A stretch of DNA of 64,000 nt from Arthrobacter sp. FW306-07-I (GTDB lineage: Bacteria; Actinomycetota; Actinomycetes; Actinomycetales; Micrococcaceae). The position numbers and the translations under genes were made by a program. The notes under the pieces were generated by a model. The model ran no database searches. It was not told the origin of the DNA and saw only the letters and a list, made by a program, of their open reading frames with translations. Shown piece after piece: positions 52,837 to 61,562 of this stretch. Position 1 is the stretch's first letter. Each line of letters starts with the position of its first letter. The DNA is taken from assembly GCF_021800405.1 (NCBI RefSeq), contig NZ_CP084550.1, positions 2,046,001 to 2,110,000 on the forward strand. The letters are read 5' to 3'.

Positions 52837-53443
52837 GGGGGAACCGGCCACGGCACCGGGACACACCGCTGAGGCAGCCGGGGCAAACCCTGCGCCAGCG
52901 CGCCGCCGGAGGCTCCGTGGCCTGATCGCCCTGTGCTGCACCCTGGTTGCCGCGGCGTTGGTGGTTGGCGCGGCAGGCATTCGCTCTGCGGACGCCGACG
53001 AAAACGTCCTCCGGGGCTTCCAGATCCGCGTCCTGAGCATCAGCCAGGCGGCCGCGGAGAACAGGATGGACGGGGCACTGGCCGCCCTGCAGGCACTCGA
53101 GAAAGACCTGGGTGACGCGGCGGCAGCGGGGCGCCTCTCCGCCGCACGCTACCGCGGCATCGAGACCGCGCTCTCGGCAGTAAAGTCGGACCTCGCCACG
53201 AAAGTGGCGGCCGCCGCAGCACCTCCCGCGCCGGAACCCGGTGCAGCCGCTCCTGCCCCCTCCGACAGCACCCCACTTGCCGACACGGACCAAAGTGGAC
53301 CCGTCCCCGCTCCCGTGGAACCGGCGGTGCCTGCCGTTGCTCCCGCCCCTGAACCGGCCGCGGATGTTCCCGGCGACCAGCGGTCGGACACTGCCAAAGA
53401 AGCCAAGGACAAGAACAAGGGCAAGGGGCAAGGAAAGCCCTGA
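52826..53443 (+). CDS. Membrane-anchored protein with Pro/Ala-rich tail, unknown
   Basis: A 205-residue protein: a polar Arg-rich N-terminus, one transmembrane helix (LIALCCTLVAAALVVGAAG), then a helical extracellular part (SQAAAENRMDGALAALQALEKDLGDAAAAG) and a long Pro/Ala/Glu-rich region ending in a Lys/Gly-rich tail (KDKNKGKGQGKP). The helical part is like the short domains after low-complexity spacers in exported actinobacterial proteins. The tail suggests a wall-spanning segment. It overlaps the preceding gene by 11 bases in another frame. No family call is made. Confidence 0.6.
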   Translation: MPREGEPATAPGHTAEAAGANPAPARRRRLRGLIALCCTLVAAALVVGAAGIRSADADENVLRGFQIRVLSISQAAAENRMDGALAALQALEKDLGDAAAAGRLSAARYRGIETALSAVKSDLATKVAAAAAPPAPEPGAAAPAPSDSTPLADTDQSGPVPAPVEPAVPAVAPAPEPAADVPGDQRSDTAKEAKDKNKGKGQGKP

Positions 53444-53484
53444 CCCCAACGGCGGGGTGCCACACGGCAGGGCAGAATGGACGG

Positions 53485-56109
53485 ATGACTCCCCTTGAGG
53501 GCCCTCTGCCCGCCGACGCCTTCGACCTTGCGGCCATCGGCGCCGGGCTTGCCTTCGAGGGTTCCCTGTCCGCATTGCGCAGCGTACTGGAAAGCGGCAG
53601 CTCACCCGGCGCAGCTGTGGTGCAGGCGCCGCCCGGAACAGGAAAGACCACGCTCGTCCCGCCGCTGCTGGCGAATCTGTACGGCCGGCGCGGGCGCGTC
53701 GTCGTCACCCAGCCGCGCCGTGTTGCCGCCCGGGCCGCTGCCCGCCGGCTCTCCGTCCTGGACGGAAGGGGGCGGGGGGAAGGCCGCGTGGGCTACACCG
53801 TCCGCGGGGAACGCCAGGCAGGCCCCGGCACCCGGGTCGAATTTGTCACCCCGGGCATCCTGCTCCACCGCCTGCTGGCCGATCCCGGGCTTGACGGGAC
53901 CGCCGCCGTCGTCCTGGACGAGGTGCACGAACGTGGGCTGGAAACCGACCTCCTGGTGGGCATGCTCGCGGAGGTCCGGGCGCTCAGGGGCGACCTCGCC
54001 GTCGTCGCCATGTCTGCAACGCTGGACGCGCCAAGGTTCGCCGGGCTGCTGGGGGATTCCGACGGCGGCATGCCGGCACCCGTGGTCGACTGTCCTTCCG
54101 TGAACCATCCGTTGGAGGTCCAGTGGATCCCGGCGCCAGGGGCGCGGCTGGACGCCAGGGGGGTGAGCCGTTCCTTCCTGGACCATGTGGCCGCGGCAGC
54201 GGCGGACGCCCACGCCCGCGCCATCGCCGCCGGCCAGTCAGTGGACGCCCTCGTGTTCCTCCCTGGCGCCCGGGAGGTCTCCCACGTTGCAGCAGCGCTG
54301 CGTACCCGCACTGGTCGCACCGTGGACGTCCTCGAACTCCACGGCCAGGTGGGCGCGGCGGAGCAGGACAGGGCGGTGTCGGGACGCGGTCCCGGTGACC
54401 CGCCGCGGATCATCGTCTCCACCGATCTTGCCGAGTCTTCCCTGACGGTGCCCGGCGTCCGGCTGGTCATCGACTCCGGGCTCGCGCGCGAGCCGCGGCG
54501 GGACTCCGGCCGGGGCATGAGCGGGCTGGTGACGGTCTCCTGCTCCCGCGCGTCCGCCGACCAGCGTGCCGGCCGCGCCGCGCGGCAAGGGCCGGGAACG
54601 GTGGTCCGCTGCTACTCGCAGCAGGCATACGGGGCGGCCCCCGCCCACGTGACGCCGGAAATCAACGTGGCCGACCTGACAAGTGCCGCCCTCACACTGG
54701 CCTGCTGGGGTGCCCCGGGCGGAAGGGGGCTCGCCCTTCCGGATGCACCCCCGCGGCTGGCCATGGAGGACGCCGTCGAGGTGCTCCGCGAGCTGGGCGC
54801 CGTGTCCGACGACGGCCAGGTGACGAAGGCGGGGCGCGCCCTTGCCGGGATACCCGCCGATCCCCGGTTGGCCCGGGCATTGCTCGACGGCGGCGCCTCC
54901 CATGGCCAGCAGCTCGCCGCCGAGGTGGTGGCGGCGCTCTCCGGGGACAACCGTGCCCCCGGAGCCGACCTGCCCCGCCTCCTCGCCCAGCTCCGTGCCG
55001 ACCCGGGCCCCGCGGGCCGCCGCTGGGCAGAAGAGGCCAAGCGCCTGGCTGGCCTGGCACGGCGGCAAAAAACCGCTGCCGTGGCAGGCCCTGCCATACC
55101 TGCCACCGGCGGCGAAGCTGTAGGGGCCGTCGTCGCCCTCGCCTTTCCGGACCGGGTGGCCCGCCGCGTTCCCGCCAGCGGGGGCGCCGGGCAGTACTTA
55201 CTTACATCCGGTACCAGGGCCGGCCTGCCCGTTGGCAGCAGCCTGTCGGGGGAGGAATGGGTGGCCGTGGCGGAAGTGTCCCGGACGGAGGGCCGGGCCG
55301 CTGCCGGAACCGGCGCCGTGATCCGCGCGGCTGCACCCCTTTCGGCGGCGATGGCCGAAAGGGCCGCGGCGAACCTGCTGGCCGAGACGGTGGACACCGA
55401 ATTCCGTGGCGGCCGGGTGAGTGCGCGAAGGACCAGGCGGCTCGGGGCCATCGTGCTGTCCGCCACGCCGGTCCGCCCCACGGCAGAGCAGGGCAGGAGG
55501 GCCGTGGCGGCGGCGCTTCAGTCCGGGGGGCTCTCGACGCTGGCATGGTCAGCGTCGGCGTCCGTATTGAGGCGCAGGCTCGCCTTCCTGCATCACGGGC
55601 TGGGAGCGCCCTGGCCCGATATGTCGGACAGTGCACTGCTGTCGCGGCTGGAAGACTGGCTGGGGCCGGAGCTGGAAGAGCTCGCCGCCGGCAAGCCGGT
55701 GGGTTCCCTCGACCTGGCCCAGCCCCTGCGCCGCCTGCTGCCGTGGCCCGAAGCCGCCCGGCTGGACGAGCTCGCCCCGGAAGGACTTGACGTGCCCAGC
55801 GGCGCCAAAGTCCGGATTGACTACCCGGAGCCCGGTGACGGCGCGGCTGCCCCGGTGGTGGCGGTGAAACTGCAGGAGTGCTTCGGCCTGGCCGAATCCC
55901 CGAGGCTGCTGGGAGGCAGGGTGCCGGTGCTGTTCCACCTGCTTTCGCCGGCCCGCCGCCCCCTCGCCGTCACCGATGACCTCACCTCATTCTGGTCGGG
56001 ACCGTACAGCCAGGTACGTGCGGAAATGCGGGGCCGCTACCCCAAGCATCCGTGGCCGGAAGACCCCTGGTCCGCCCCGGCCACGGCACGGACCAAGCAG
56101 CGCAGGTAG
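53485..56109 (+). CDS. hrpB: ATP-dependent RNA helicase HrpB
   Basis: An 874-residue DExH helicase of the HrpB group. Walker A APPGTGKTT lies near residue 48-56, motif II is DEVHER (DEVH), motif III MSAT, and motif VI region QRAGRAARQGPG. The long C-terminal part with PLRRLLPWPEAARLDELAPEGLDVPSG and a terminal FWSGPYSQVRAEMRGRYPKHPWPEDP is diagnostic of HrpB. The cellular role is unclear in most bacteria. It is followed 17 bases later by a convergent hydrolase gene. Confidence 0.93.
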   Translation: MTPLEGPLPADAFDLAAIGAGLAFEGSLSALRSVLESGSSPGAAVVQAPPGTGKTTLVPPLLANLYGRRGRVVVTQPRRVAARAAARRLSVLDGRGRGEGRVGYTVRGERQAGPGTRVEFVTPGILLHRLLADPGLDGTAAVVLDEVHERGLETDLLVGMLAEVRALRGDLAVVAMSATLDAPRFAGLLGDSDGGMPAPVVDCPSVNHPLEVQWIPAPGARLDARGVSRSFLDHVAAAAADAHARAIAAGQSVDALVFLPGAREVSHVAAALRTRTGRTVDVLELHGQVGAAEQDRAVSGRGPGDPPRIIVSTDLAESSLTVPGVRLVIDSGLAREPRRDSGRGMSGLVTVSCSRASADQRAGRAARQGPGTVVRCYSQQAYGAAPAHVTPEINVADLTSAALTLACWGAPGGRGLALPDAPPRLAMEDAVEVLRELGAVSDDGQVTKAGRALAGIPADPRLARALLDGGASHGQQLAAEVVAALSGDNRAPGADLPRLLAQLRADPGPAGRRWAEEAKRLAGLARRQKTAAVAGPAIPATGGEAVGAVVALAFPDRVARRVPASGGAGQYLLTSGTRAGLPVGSSLSGEEWVAVAEVSRTEGRAAAGTGAVIRAAAPLSAAMAERAAANLLAETVDTEFRGGRVSARRTRRLGAIVLSATPVRPTAEQGRRAVAAALQSGGLSTLAWSASASVLRRRLAFLHHGLGAPWPDMSDSALLSRLEDWLGPELEELAAGKPVGSLDLAQPLRRLLPWPEAARLDELAPEGLDVPSGAKVRIDYPEPGDGAAAPVVAVKLQECFGLAESPRLLGGRVPVLFHLLSPARRPLAVTDDLTSFWSGPYSQVRAEMRGRYPKHPWPEDPWSAPATARTKQRR

Positions 56110-56126
56110 TGGCTGGCCGAGGACCC

Positions 56127-56804
56127 TTAGGAGTGCGCTGCAATGAAGTCGGCGACCGGGGCGGCCAAGGACGCCCCCACCTCGTCGGCGGGGCGCTTCT
56201 TGCCCGCCACCGCGAACGAGTGGTCACCGCCTTCAACCCACTGCAGGACGGCACTGGGCCCGATCCGGGACACGACGTCCGACAGGATGTCGGCGGTGGC
56301 AAAGGTGTCCCGGGTCCCCTGCAGGAACAGCATGGGCGTGGTAAGCCCGTACAGGTGTTCGTCCCGGAGCTTGTCGGGTTTCCCCGGAGCGTGCAGGGGG
56401 TAGCCCAGGTACACCAGGCCTGCGGCGTTCATCCCCTCGGCCACGGCCATGGAGGCCATTCGTCCGCCGAACGACTTGCCGGCAGCCCACACCGGGCCGC
56501 GGTCAGCATGCGCTTCAGCCTGTGACCGGGCCGCAGCCATCGCGGCCCGCCAGGCGGCAATCGCCGCGGGAGGGCGGTCGGGAAACTTCCGCCCTGCCTC
56601 CCGGTAAGGGAAGTTGAAGCGCAGGGTGGCCAGGCCCAGGCGGTTGAGGGCATCACTGAAGCCGCGGAGGAACGGGTGCTCCATGCCCGCGCCTGCGCCG
56701 TGTGCCACCACCACGGTTGCGGTGGGCTCCGCGGGGCGGGCATAGACGGCGGAAAAGGTGGCGTCACCTGCGGTGATGGTGAGCTGCTGTTCGGAGGCTG
56801 GCAT
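56127..56804 (-). CDS. Alpha/beta hydrolase (dienelactone hydrolase/KANL3-Tex30-like)
   Basis: A 225-residue hydrolase. VVVAHGAGAGMEHPFLRGF supplies the oxyanion loop, AAGKSFGGRMAS the nucleophile Ser111, LFLQGTRDTFA the acid Asp, and EGGDHSFAVAGKK the His. The GAGAGMEHPF pattern and GKSFGGR elbow are typical of the small Tex30/KANL3-like hydrolases, whose substrates are mostly unknown. No signal peptide. It diverges from the polymerase-domain gene. Confidence 0.8.
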   Translation of the reverse strand: MPASEQQLTITAGDATFSAVYARPAEPTATVVVAHGAGAGMEHPFLRGFSDALNRLGLATLRFNFPYREAGRKFPDRPPAAIAAWRAAMAAARSQAEAHADRGPVWAAGKSFGGRMASMAVAEGMNAAGLVYLGYPLHAPGKPDKLRDEHLYGLTTPMLFLQGTRDTFATADILSDVVSRIGPSAVLQWVEGGDHSFAVAGKKRPADEVGASLAAPVADFIAAHS

Positions 56805-56872
56805 GGGTCCATCATGCCGGAGCCCTGCCGGATGTGCCGGTCCCGGCCTGCGCCGGGGTGTACGTTGTCCCC

Positions 56873-57895
56873 ATGGCGAGTGAACAGACCACCATCACAG
56901 TGCAGGGTCCCCACGGTCCGCGGGAGATGCGGATTTCCAGTCCCAGCCGGGTCCTGTGGCCGGACCTGGGCCTCACCAAGCTGGACCTGGTGAACTACAT
57001 CTGCGATGTGGGGGAGGCGTTCATCGCCGCCAACGGGGACCGGCCGGTGGCGCTGCAAAGATTTTCCGGCAACATCGACGGTGAACAGTTCTTCTCCAAG
57101 AACCCGCCCAAGGGCACGCCGGACTTCATCCGCTCAGTCAAAGTGGTCTACCCCAGTGCCCGGTCCCACCCGCAGCTGGTGTTCGATGAGCCCGCGGCCG
57201 CCGTCTGGGCCGTCCAGATGAACACGGTGGTGTTCCACCCCTGGCCTTCGCGCGCAGAAAACACCGACAACCCGGACCAGCTGCGCATCGACCTCGACCC
57301 GCAGCCCGGCACCGACTTCGATGACGCCGTCCCCGCCGCCCTGGTGCTGAAGGAGGTCCTCGCCGAGGCCGGGCTGACCTGCTTCATCAAGACTTCCGGA
57401 AACCGCGGACTCCACGTCTATGCGCCCATCGAACCCACCCGCGAGTTCCTGGACGTCAGGCATGCAGTCATCGCCGCTGCCCGGGAAGTGGAGCGGCGCA
57501 TCCCGGACAGAGTGACCACTGCCTGGTGGAAGGAAGAACGGGGCCGGCGCGTGTTCCTGGACTTCAACCAGGCCAACCGCGACCGCACCATCGCCGGCGC
57601 ATACAGCCCGCGGGCGCTTCCGCACGCCCCAGTCTCATGCCCCATTACATGGGACGAACTGGAGCACGCCGATCCGAAAAACTTCACCATCCTCACCGTC
57701 CCCGGACGGCTGAAGGCGGTGGGCGATCCCTGGGCGGATTTCAGTGCAAGCCCCGGCACCATCGATACTCTGCTGGAGTGGTGGGACCGCGACTGCAAGG
57801 CCGGCCTGGGCGAGTTGCCCTTTCCGCCGGACTACCCCAAGATGCCGGGGGAACCGCCGAGGGTCCAGCCCAGCAGGGCACGCAAGCAGGACTAA
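56873..57895 (+). CDS. Stand-alone LigD-type DNA polymerase/primase domain protein
   Basis: A 340-residue archaeo-eukaryotic primase-like polymerase, equal to the PolDom of LigD, which fills gaps in non-homologous end joining. Catalytic Asp140 and Asp142 are in RIDLDPQPG and the third carboxylate is in RVFLDFNQANRD. SGNRGLHVYAP and AGAYSPRALPHAPVSCP are further PolD motifs. No nuclease or ligase domain is attached, and no ku or ligase gene is in the window. The ATG at 56873 gives the normal N-terminus; an open frame extends 13 codons upstream. Confidence 0.9.
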   Translation: MASEQTTITVQGPHGPREMRISSPSRVLWPDLGLTKLDLVNYICDVGEAFIAANGDRPVALQRFSGNIDGEQFFSKNPPKGTPDFIRSVKVVYPSARSHPQLVFDEPAAAVWAVQMNTVVFHPWPSRAENTDNPDQLRIDLDPQPGTDFDDAVPAALVLKEVLAEAGLTCFIKTSGNRGLHVYAPIEPTREFLDVRHAVIAAAREVERRIPDRVTTAWWKEERGRRVFLDFNQANRDRTIAGAYSPRALPHAPVSCPITWDELEHADPKNFTILTVPGRLKAVGDPWADFSASPGTIDTLLEWWDRDCKAGLGELPFPPDYPKMPGEPPRVQPSRARKQD

Positions 57896-57911
57896 GCCGC
57901 CCACCCGTAAT

Positions 57912-57980
57912 GGGGCACGTTGACACGGACCCGCCGGCCGCCGTCGTAACTTACGACGGCGGCCGGCGGCAAAGTGCCCC
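57912..57980. terminator. Large cruciform/inverted repeat between convergent genes
   Basis: Two nested inverted repeats. The inner has perfect 19-base arms (57931-57949 and 57951-57969) around one central base, from CCGCCGG to CCGGCGG. The outer has GGGGCAC (57912-57918) and GTGCCCC (57974-57980). It fills the gap between the convergent polymerase-domain and YrdC-like genes, 16 bases after the stop of the first. No T-run follows on either strand. It probably terminates transcription both ways, but its size and perfection are unusual. Confidence 0.6.
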
Positions 57981-58012
57981 GCGACGGCTCCCTGCGGATA
58001 CTCCTGTGTGGG

Positions 58013-58633
58013 TTATTCGAACCTGGACGGATCGCCCATGCCGCGCCGGACAATCTCGGCGACCCCGCTGGAGAAGTCCACCACGGTGGTGGGCTCGGCG
58101 CCGCAGTCCCCGGCGTCGATGACGGCATCCACCTGGTGGTCCAGCCGCTCCTTGATCTCCCAGCCCACGGTCAGCGGTTCCTCCTCATCCGGCAGAAGCA
58201 GTGTGCTGGACAGCAGCGGCTCGCCCAGTTCGGCCAGCAGCGCCTGCACCACGCGGTTGTCCGGGATACGCACGCCCACGGTCTTCTTCTTGGGATGGAG
58301 CAGGCGCTTGGGAACTTCCCTGGTGGCGGGCAGGATGAACGTGTAGCTGCCGGGGGTGACGGCCTTGATGCTCCGGAACACGTCATTACTGATGTTCACG
58401 AACTGCCCCAGCTGGGCGAAGTCCCGGCAGACCAGCGTGAAGTGGTGCTTGTCATCCAGGTGCCGGATGCTCCTGATCCGGTCCAGGGCCTCGCGGTTGC
58501 CCATCTGAGCGCCCAGCGCGTAGCAGGAGTCGGTGGGGTAGGCGATCAGGCCGCCGTCGCGGATGATCTTCACCGCCTGCGCAATGGCGCGGGGCTGGGG
58601 GTCGTGGGGGTGGACATCAAAGAATCGGGCCAT
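58013..58633 (-). CDS. YrdC/Sua5-family L-threonylcarbamoyladenylate synthase-like protein
   Basis: A 206-residue YrdC-fold protein. The N-terminal GGLIAYPTDSCYALGAQMGN is the nucleotide/threonine-binding block, with IRHLDDKHHFTLVCRDFAQL after it, PGSYTFILPATREVPKRLLHPKKKTVGVRIPD in the centre and ISSTLLLP-like SSTLLLPDEEEPL near the end. These features fit the YciO/YrdC/Sua5 group; true Sua5 makes threonylcarbamoyl-AMP for t6A in tRNA, while YciO-type members may not. This form lacks the Sua5 C-terminal domain. It is convergent with the polymerase gene. Confidence 0.87.
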   Translation of the reverse strand: MARFFDVHPHDPQPRAIAQAVKIIRDGGLIAYPTDSCYALGAQMGNREALDRIRSIRHLDDKHHFTLVCRDFAQLGQFVNISNDVFRSIKAVTPGSYTFILPATREVPKRLLHPKKKTVGVRIPDNRVVQALLAELGEPLLSSTLLLPDEEEPLTVGWEIKERLDHQVDAVIDAGDCGAEPTTVVDFSSGVAEIVRRGMGDPSRFE

Positions 58634-58739
58634 GCCCCGAGCCTACGTTCCCGCGGGCCGCACCGCACCCCTCCTCCGCCGCCGGCCGGCGCGGCGGAGG
58701 AGGGCACCTGCCCTGCCCATTGGTGGGAGAATGTGCCTC

Positions 58740-60743
58740 ATGGCTAGGGAACGCATCGTCATCGGCCTTAACGGCAGCGGCGAGGGAGACCTCCTGGTGC
58801 GCCGCGCCGCGAAGCTCCTGGAGCGGGCGGGCGAAGGTGACGTCCTTGCCGTCCACGTCCGGACCCCGTCCGGCGCGCAGGGCGAGTCGCCGCATGCGCT
58901 GGAGGCCCAGCGGCAGCTCGTCGCAGGGCTCGGCGGCAGCTATCACGCGCTTTCGTCCGGCGACGTCGCCGGGGCCCTGCTCGACTATGCCCGCGCGCAC
59001 GATGCCACGCACATCCTGGTAGGGCAGAGCCGCCGCAGGTTTGCCGTCCTGTCCGGCGGCAGCGTGGAAGCGAAGGTGGTGCGCGGTGCCGGGGACATCG
59101 ATGTCCAGGTGGTGCCCCGGCCTGCGGTGTCCCGGCCATCCCTGTCCAGGGGCGCCGGGCAGCGGACCGCATTGGGGCGGCGCAGGGTGATGATCGGGTT
59201 TGCGCTCGCCGCCGCGCTTCCGGCCGGGCTGCAACTGCTGTTGGCAGTCTTTGACCACAGCGTGGCCACGGCGGCACTGCTGCAGCTGGCCGGCGCGGTG
59301 GCCGTCGCCCTGGTGGGGGGCCTCTGGCCCGCGATTGCGGGAGCATTATGGAGCAGCGTGCTGGTCAACTACTTTTCCACGCCGCCGCTGCGGGATCTTG
59401 CCATCCACGACCCTCAGGACGTCCTGTCGCTGGCTGTGTTCGCCGGGGTTGCCGTTGCGGTGGCAGGGGTGGTGGACCGGTCTGCCCGGCGGTCCAAGGA
59501 GGCTGCCACGGCACGGGCCGAAGCAGCCACCCTGGCCGATCTGGCCCTCGCGGCGTCCCGGGACGAGGACAACCTGAAGGGGCTTTTGGCTGAAGCGGTG
59601 AACGTTTTCGGCGCCACCGGCGCCGCTGTCCTGGCCCGGCCCGGCGCCGGACCCGGTACCGATGGGCACGCGTCCGCCGGGGGCAGTGACGGGCCGGGCA
59701 CGGCAGTGAAGGACGACGCCGGATCGGACGTTGGGCTGGGCGGCTGGCAGGTGGTTGCCGCAGCCGGGGATGCCGCGGACCGGCTGCGGGGGCCCCTGGC
59801 CGGGGTTCCCGCCACCGGAACTCCCGCTACCACCGTTGAGCAGGTGGATGAGGAAACCTCGCTGGTGCTGCTGGGGCGTGAGGTTCCACCGTCCGGGCGC
59901 AGGCTGCTGGCCGCTTTCGCGGTCCACGTCAAAGCACAGCTCGAGCGCCGCCAGCTGGCAGCCACCCGCACCGAAATGCTCCGCCTCGCGGAGGGAAACG
60001 CCATGCGCACTGCCATCCTCCGGGCAGTGTCCCACGACCTCCGTACGCCCCTGGCCGGCATCAAGCTGGCTGCCGGCGGGCTCCTGCAGCACGGCGTCGC
60101 CTACACCCCGGCGGAGCAGCATGACCTGCTGGAGACCATCGATGAGTGCACGGACAGGCTGGACCTGCTGGTGGCCAACCTCCTGGACATGTCGCGGATC
60201 ACCGCGCAATCGGTGGAACCGCTGCTGGGCCCGGTCCGCTGGTCCGAGGCCGTTGAAGCTGCTTTACGGGGCCTGCCCCGGGGAGCGGTGAGGGTGGCGC
60301 TGCCGGCCAACATGCCCCCGGTGGATGCCGATGCCGGCCTGCTGGAGAGGGCGGTGGCCAACATCCTGGAAAACGCGCTGAAGTATGCCGCGGGCACGGC
60401 TGTAGTGGTGGCAGGCGTTGCCGGCGGCAGTGTCCTGGACGGTCATCCCTGTGGAGAGTTGCAGATCATTGACCACGGCCCCGGCGTTCCGGCCCGCAAA
60501 GTGGTGGAGATGTTCCGTCCGTTCCAGCGGCTCGACGACACATCCACGTCCACCGGGATCGGACTGGGACTCTCGGTGGCGCAGGGCTTCGTCCAGTCGA
60601 TGCGGGGAACGCTCACCGCCAGGGAAACCCCGGGCGGCGGCCTGACCATGGTGATCCGCCTGCCCCTCTCTACCGGCATACCGGCCAGCGCCCCCGCCGG
60701 CGGCAGCCCCGGCATTCACACGGCTGCCGGGGTGCAGCCATGA
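58740..60743 (+). CDS. KdpD-like sensor histidine kinase without the N-terminal KdpD domain
   Basis: A 667-residue membrane histidine kinase. It starts directly with a universal-stress-like domain (RIVIGLNGSGEGDLLVRRAAKLLERAG), followed by DUF4118-type helices (LLQLAGAVAVALVGGLWPAI), a GAF-like cytosolic part, the H-box AVSHDLRTPLAGIK with His432, and a HATPase with IGLGLSVAQGFVQSM. The ~210-residue KdpD N-terminal P-loop sensor domain is absent, so K+ sensing by that domain is lost. GGGAG lies about 10 bases before the chosen ATG. Its stop overlaps the response-regulator start (ATGA). Confidence 0.9.
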   Translation: MARERIVIGLNGSGEGDLLVRRAAKLLERAGEGDVLAVHVRTPSGAQGESPHALEAQRQLVAGLGGSYHALSSGDVAGALLDYARAHDATHILVGQSRRRFAVLSGGSVEAKVVRGAGDIDVQVVPRPAVSRPSLSRGAGQRTALGRRRVMIGFALAAALPAGLQLLLAVFDHSVATAALLQLAGAVAVALVGGLWPAIAGALWSSVLVNYFSTPPLRDLAIHDPQDVLSLAVFAGVAVAVAGVVDRSARRSKEAATARAEAATLADLALAASRDEDNLKGLLAEAVNVFGATGAAVLARPGAGPGTDGHASAGGSDGPGTAVKDDAGSDVGLGGWQVVAAAGDAADRLRGPLAGVPATGTPATTVEQVDEETSLVLLGREVPPSGRRLLAAFAVHVKAQLERRQLAATRTEMLRLAEGNAMRTAILRAVSHDLRTPLAGIKLAAGGLLQHGVAYTPAEQHDLLETIDECTDRLDLLVANLLDMSRITAQSVEPLLGPVRWSEAVEAALRGLPRGAVRVALPANMPPVDADAGLLERAVANILENALKYAAGTAVVVAGVAGGSVLDGHPCGELQIIDHGPGVPARKVVEMFRPFQRLDDTSTSTGIGLGLSVAQGFVQSMRGTLTARETPGGGLTMVIRLPLSTGIPASAPAGGSPGIHTAAGVQP

Positions 60744-61459
60744 GGGGGAACGACGGCGGCACCCCTGGCAGTGCCCGGCAGGCCAGGGCGAGGGTTCTGG
60801 TCATCGATGACGATCCGCACCTGTTGAAGGCCCTCCGGATCACGCTCGCCGCGCACGGCTACGCGGTGGACACGGCCGTGGACGGTGCTTCCGCGCTCGC
60901 GGCGGCCTCCCGGTCCGCGCCGGACGTGCTGGTCCTGGACCTGGGCCTGCCGGACATGGACGGGACCGAGGTCCTGAGGAACCTGCGCCGCTGGAGCGCC
61001 GTGCCCGTCCTGGTCCTGTCCGCCCGCCATGGATCCCCGGACAAGGTGGGCGCCCTTGATGCCGGCGCCGACGACTACATCACCAAGCCCTTTGGCCTCG
61101 ATGAGCTGCTGGCGCGGCTGCGTGCCCTGCTGCGGAGGGTGCCGCAGGCCAAGACACACCCCTTGGTCAGCTCCGCCGGCTTTACCGTTGACCTCCTGGC
61201 CCGGCAGGTCCTGCGTTCCGGGCAGCCCGTGCGGCTCACCCCCACGGAGTGGAACATCCTGGAAATCCTGGTCCGCAACCCGTCGCGGCTCATCTCGCAG
61301 CAGCAGTTGCTGGCCGAAGTCTGGGGACCGTCCTACGGTAAGGAAGCCAACTACCTCCGTGTGTACATGGCCCAGTTGCGGAGGAAGCTGGAGGACGATC
61401 CAGGCAATCCCCGGCACCTGCTGACCGAAGCCGGCGCCGGCTACCGCTTCGTGCCGTGA
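60740..61459 (+). CDS. KdpE-like OmpR-family response regulator
   Basis: A 239-residue response regulator. The receiver domain has acidic VLVIDDDPHLL, phospho-acceptor Asp67 in VLVLDLGLPD, and Lys in YITKPFG. The C-terminal OmpR/PhoB winged helix is LTPTEWNILEILVRNPSRLIS ... YLRVYMAQLRRKLE, close to KdpE. It overlaps the kinase gene by 4 bases, so they are a cognate pair. No kdpFABC K+-ATPase genes are in the window on either side, so the target genes are elsewhere or different. Confidence 0.92.
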   Translation: MRGNDGGTPGSARQARARVLVIDDDPHLLKALRITLAAHGYAVDTAVDGASALAAASRSAPDVLVLDLGLPDMDGTEVLRNLRRWSAVPVLVLSARHGSPDKVGALDAGADDYITKPFGLDELLARLRALLRRVPQAKTHPLVSSAGFTVDLLARQVLRSGQPVRLTPTEWNILEILVRNPSRLISQQQLLAEVWGPSYGKEANYLRVYMAQLRRKLEDDPGNPRHLLTEAGAGYRFVP

Positions 61460-61562
61460 ACAGGGGAGTGTTTCCCTTCCGGGCCGTCACAGCATGGGGC
61501 AGGATGGTGTCTGCCCCAGTTCCGGCCGACGCGGTTCCGGCCCCTTCGAAGGAGACCCTCCC

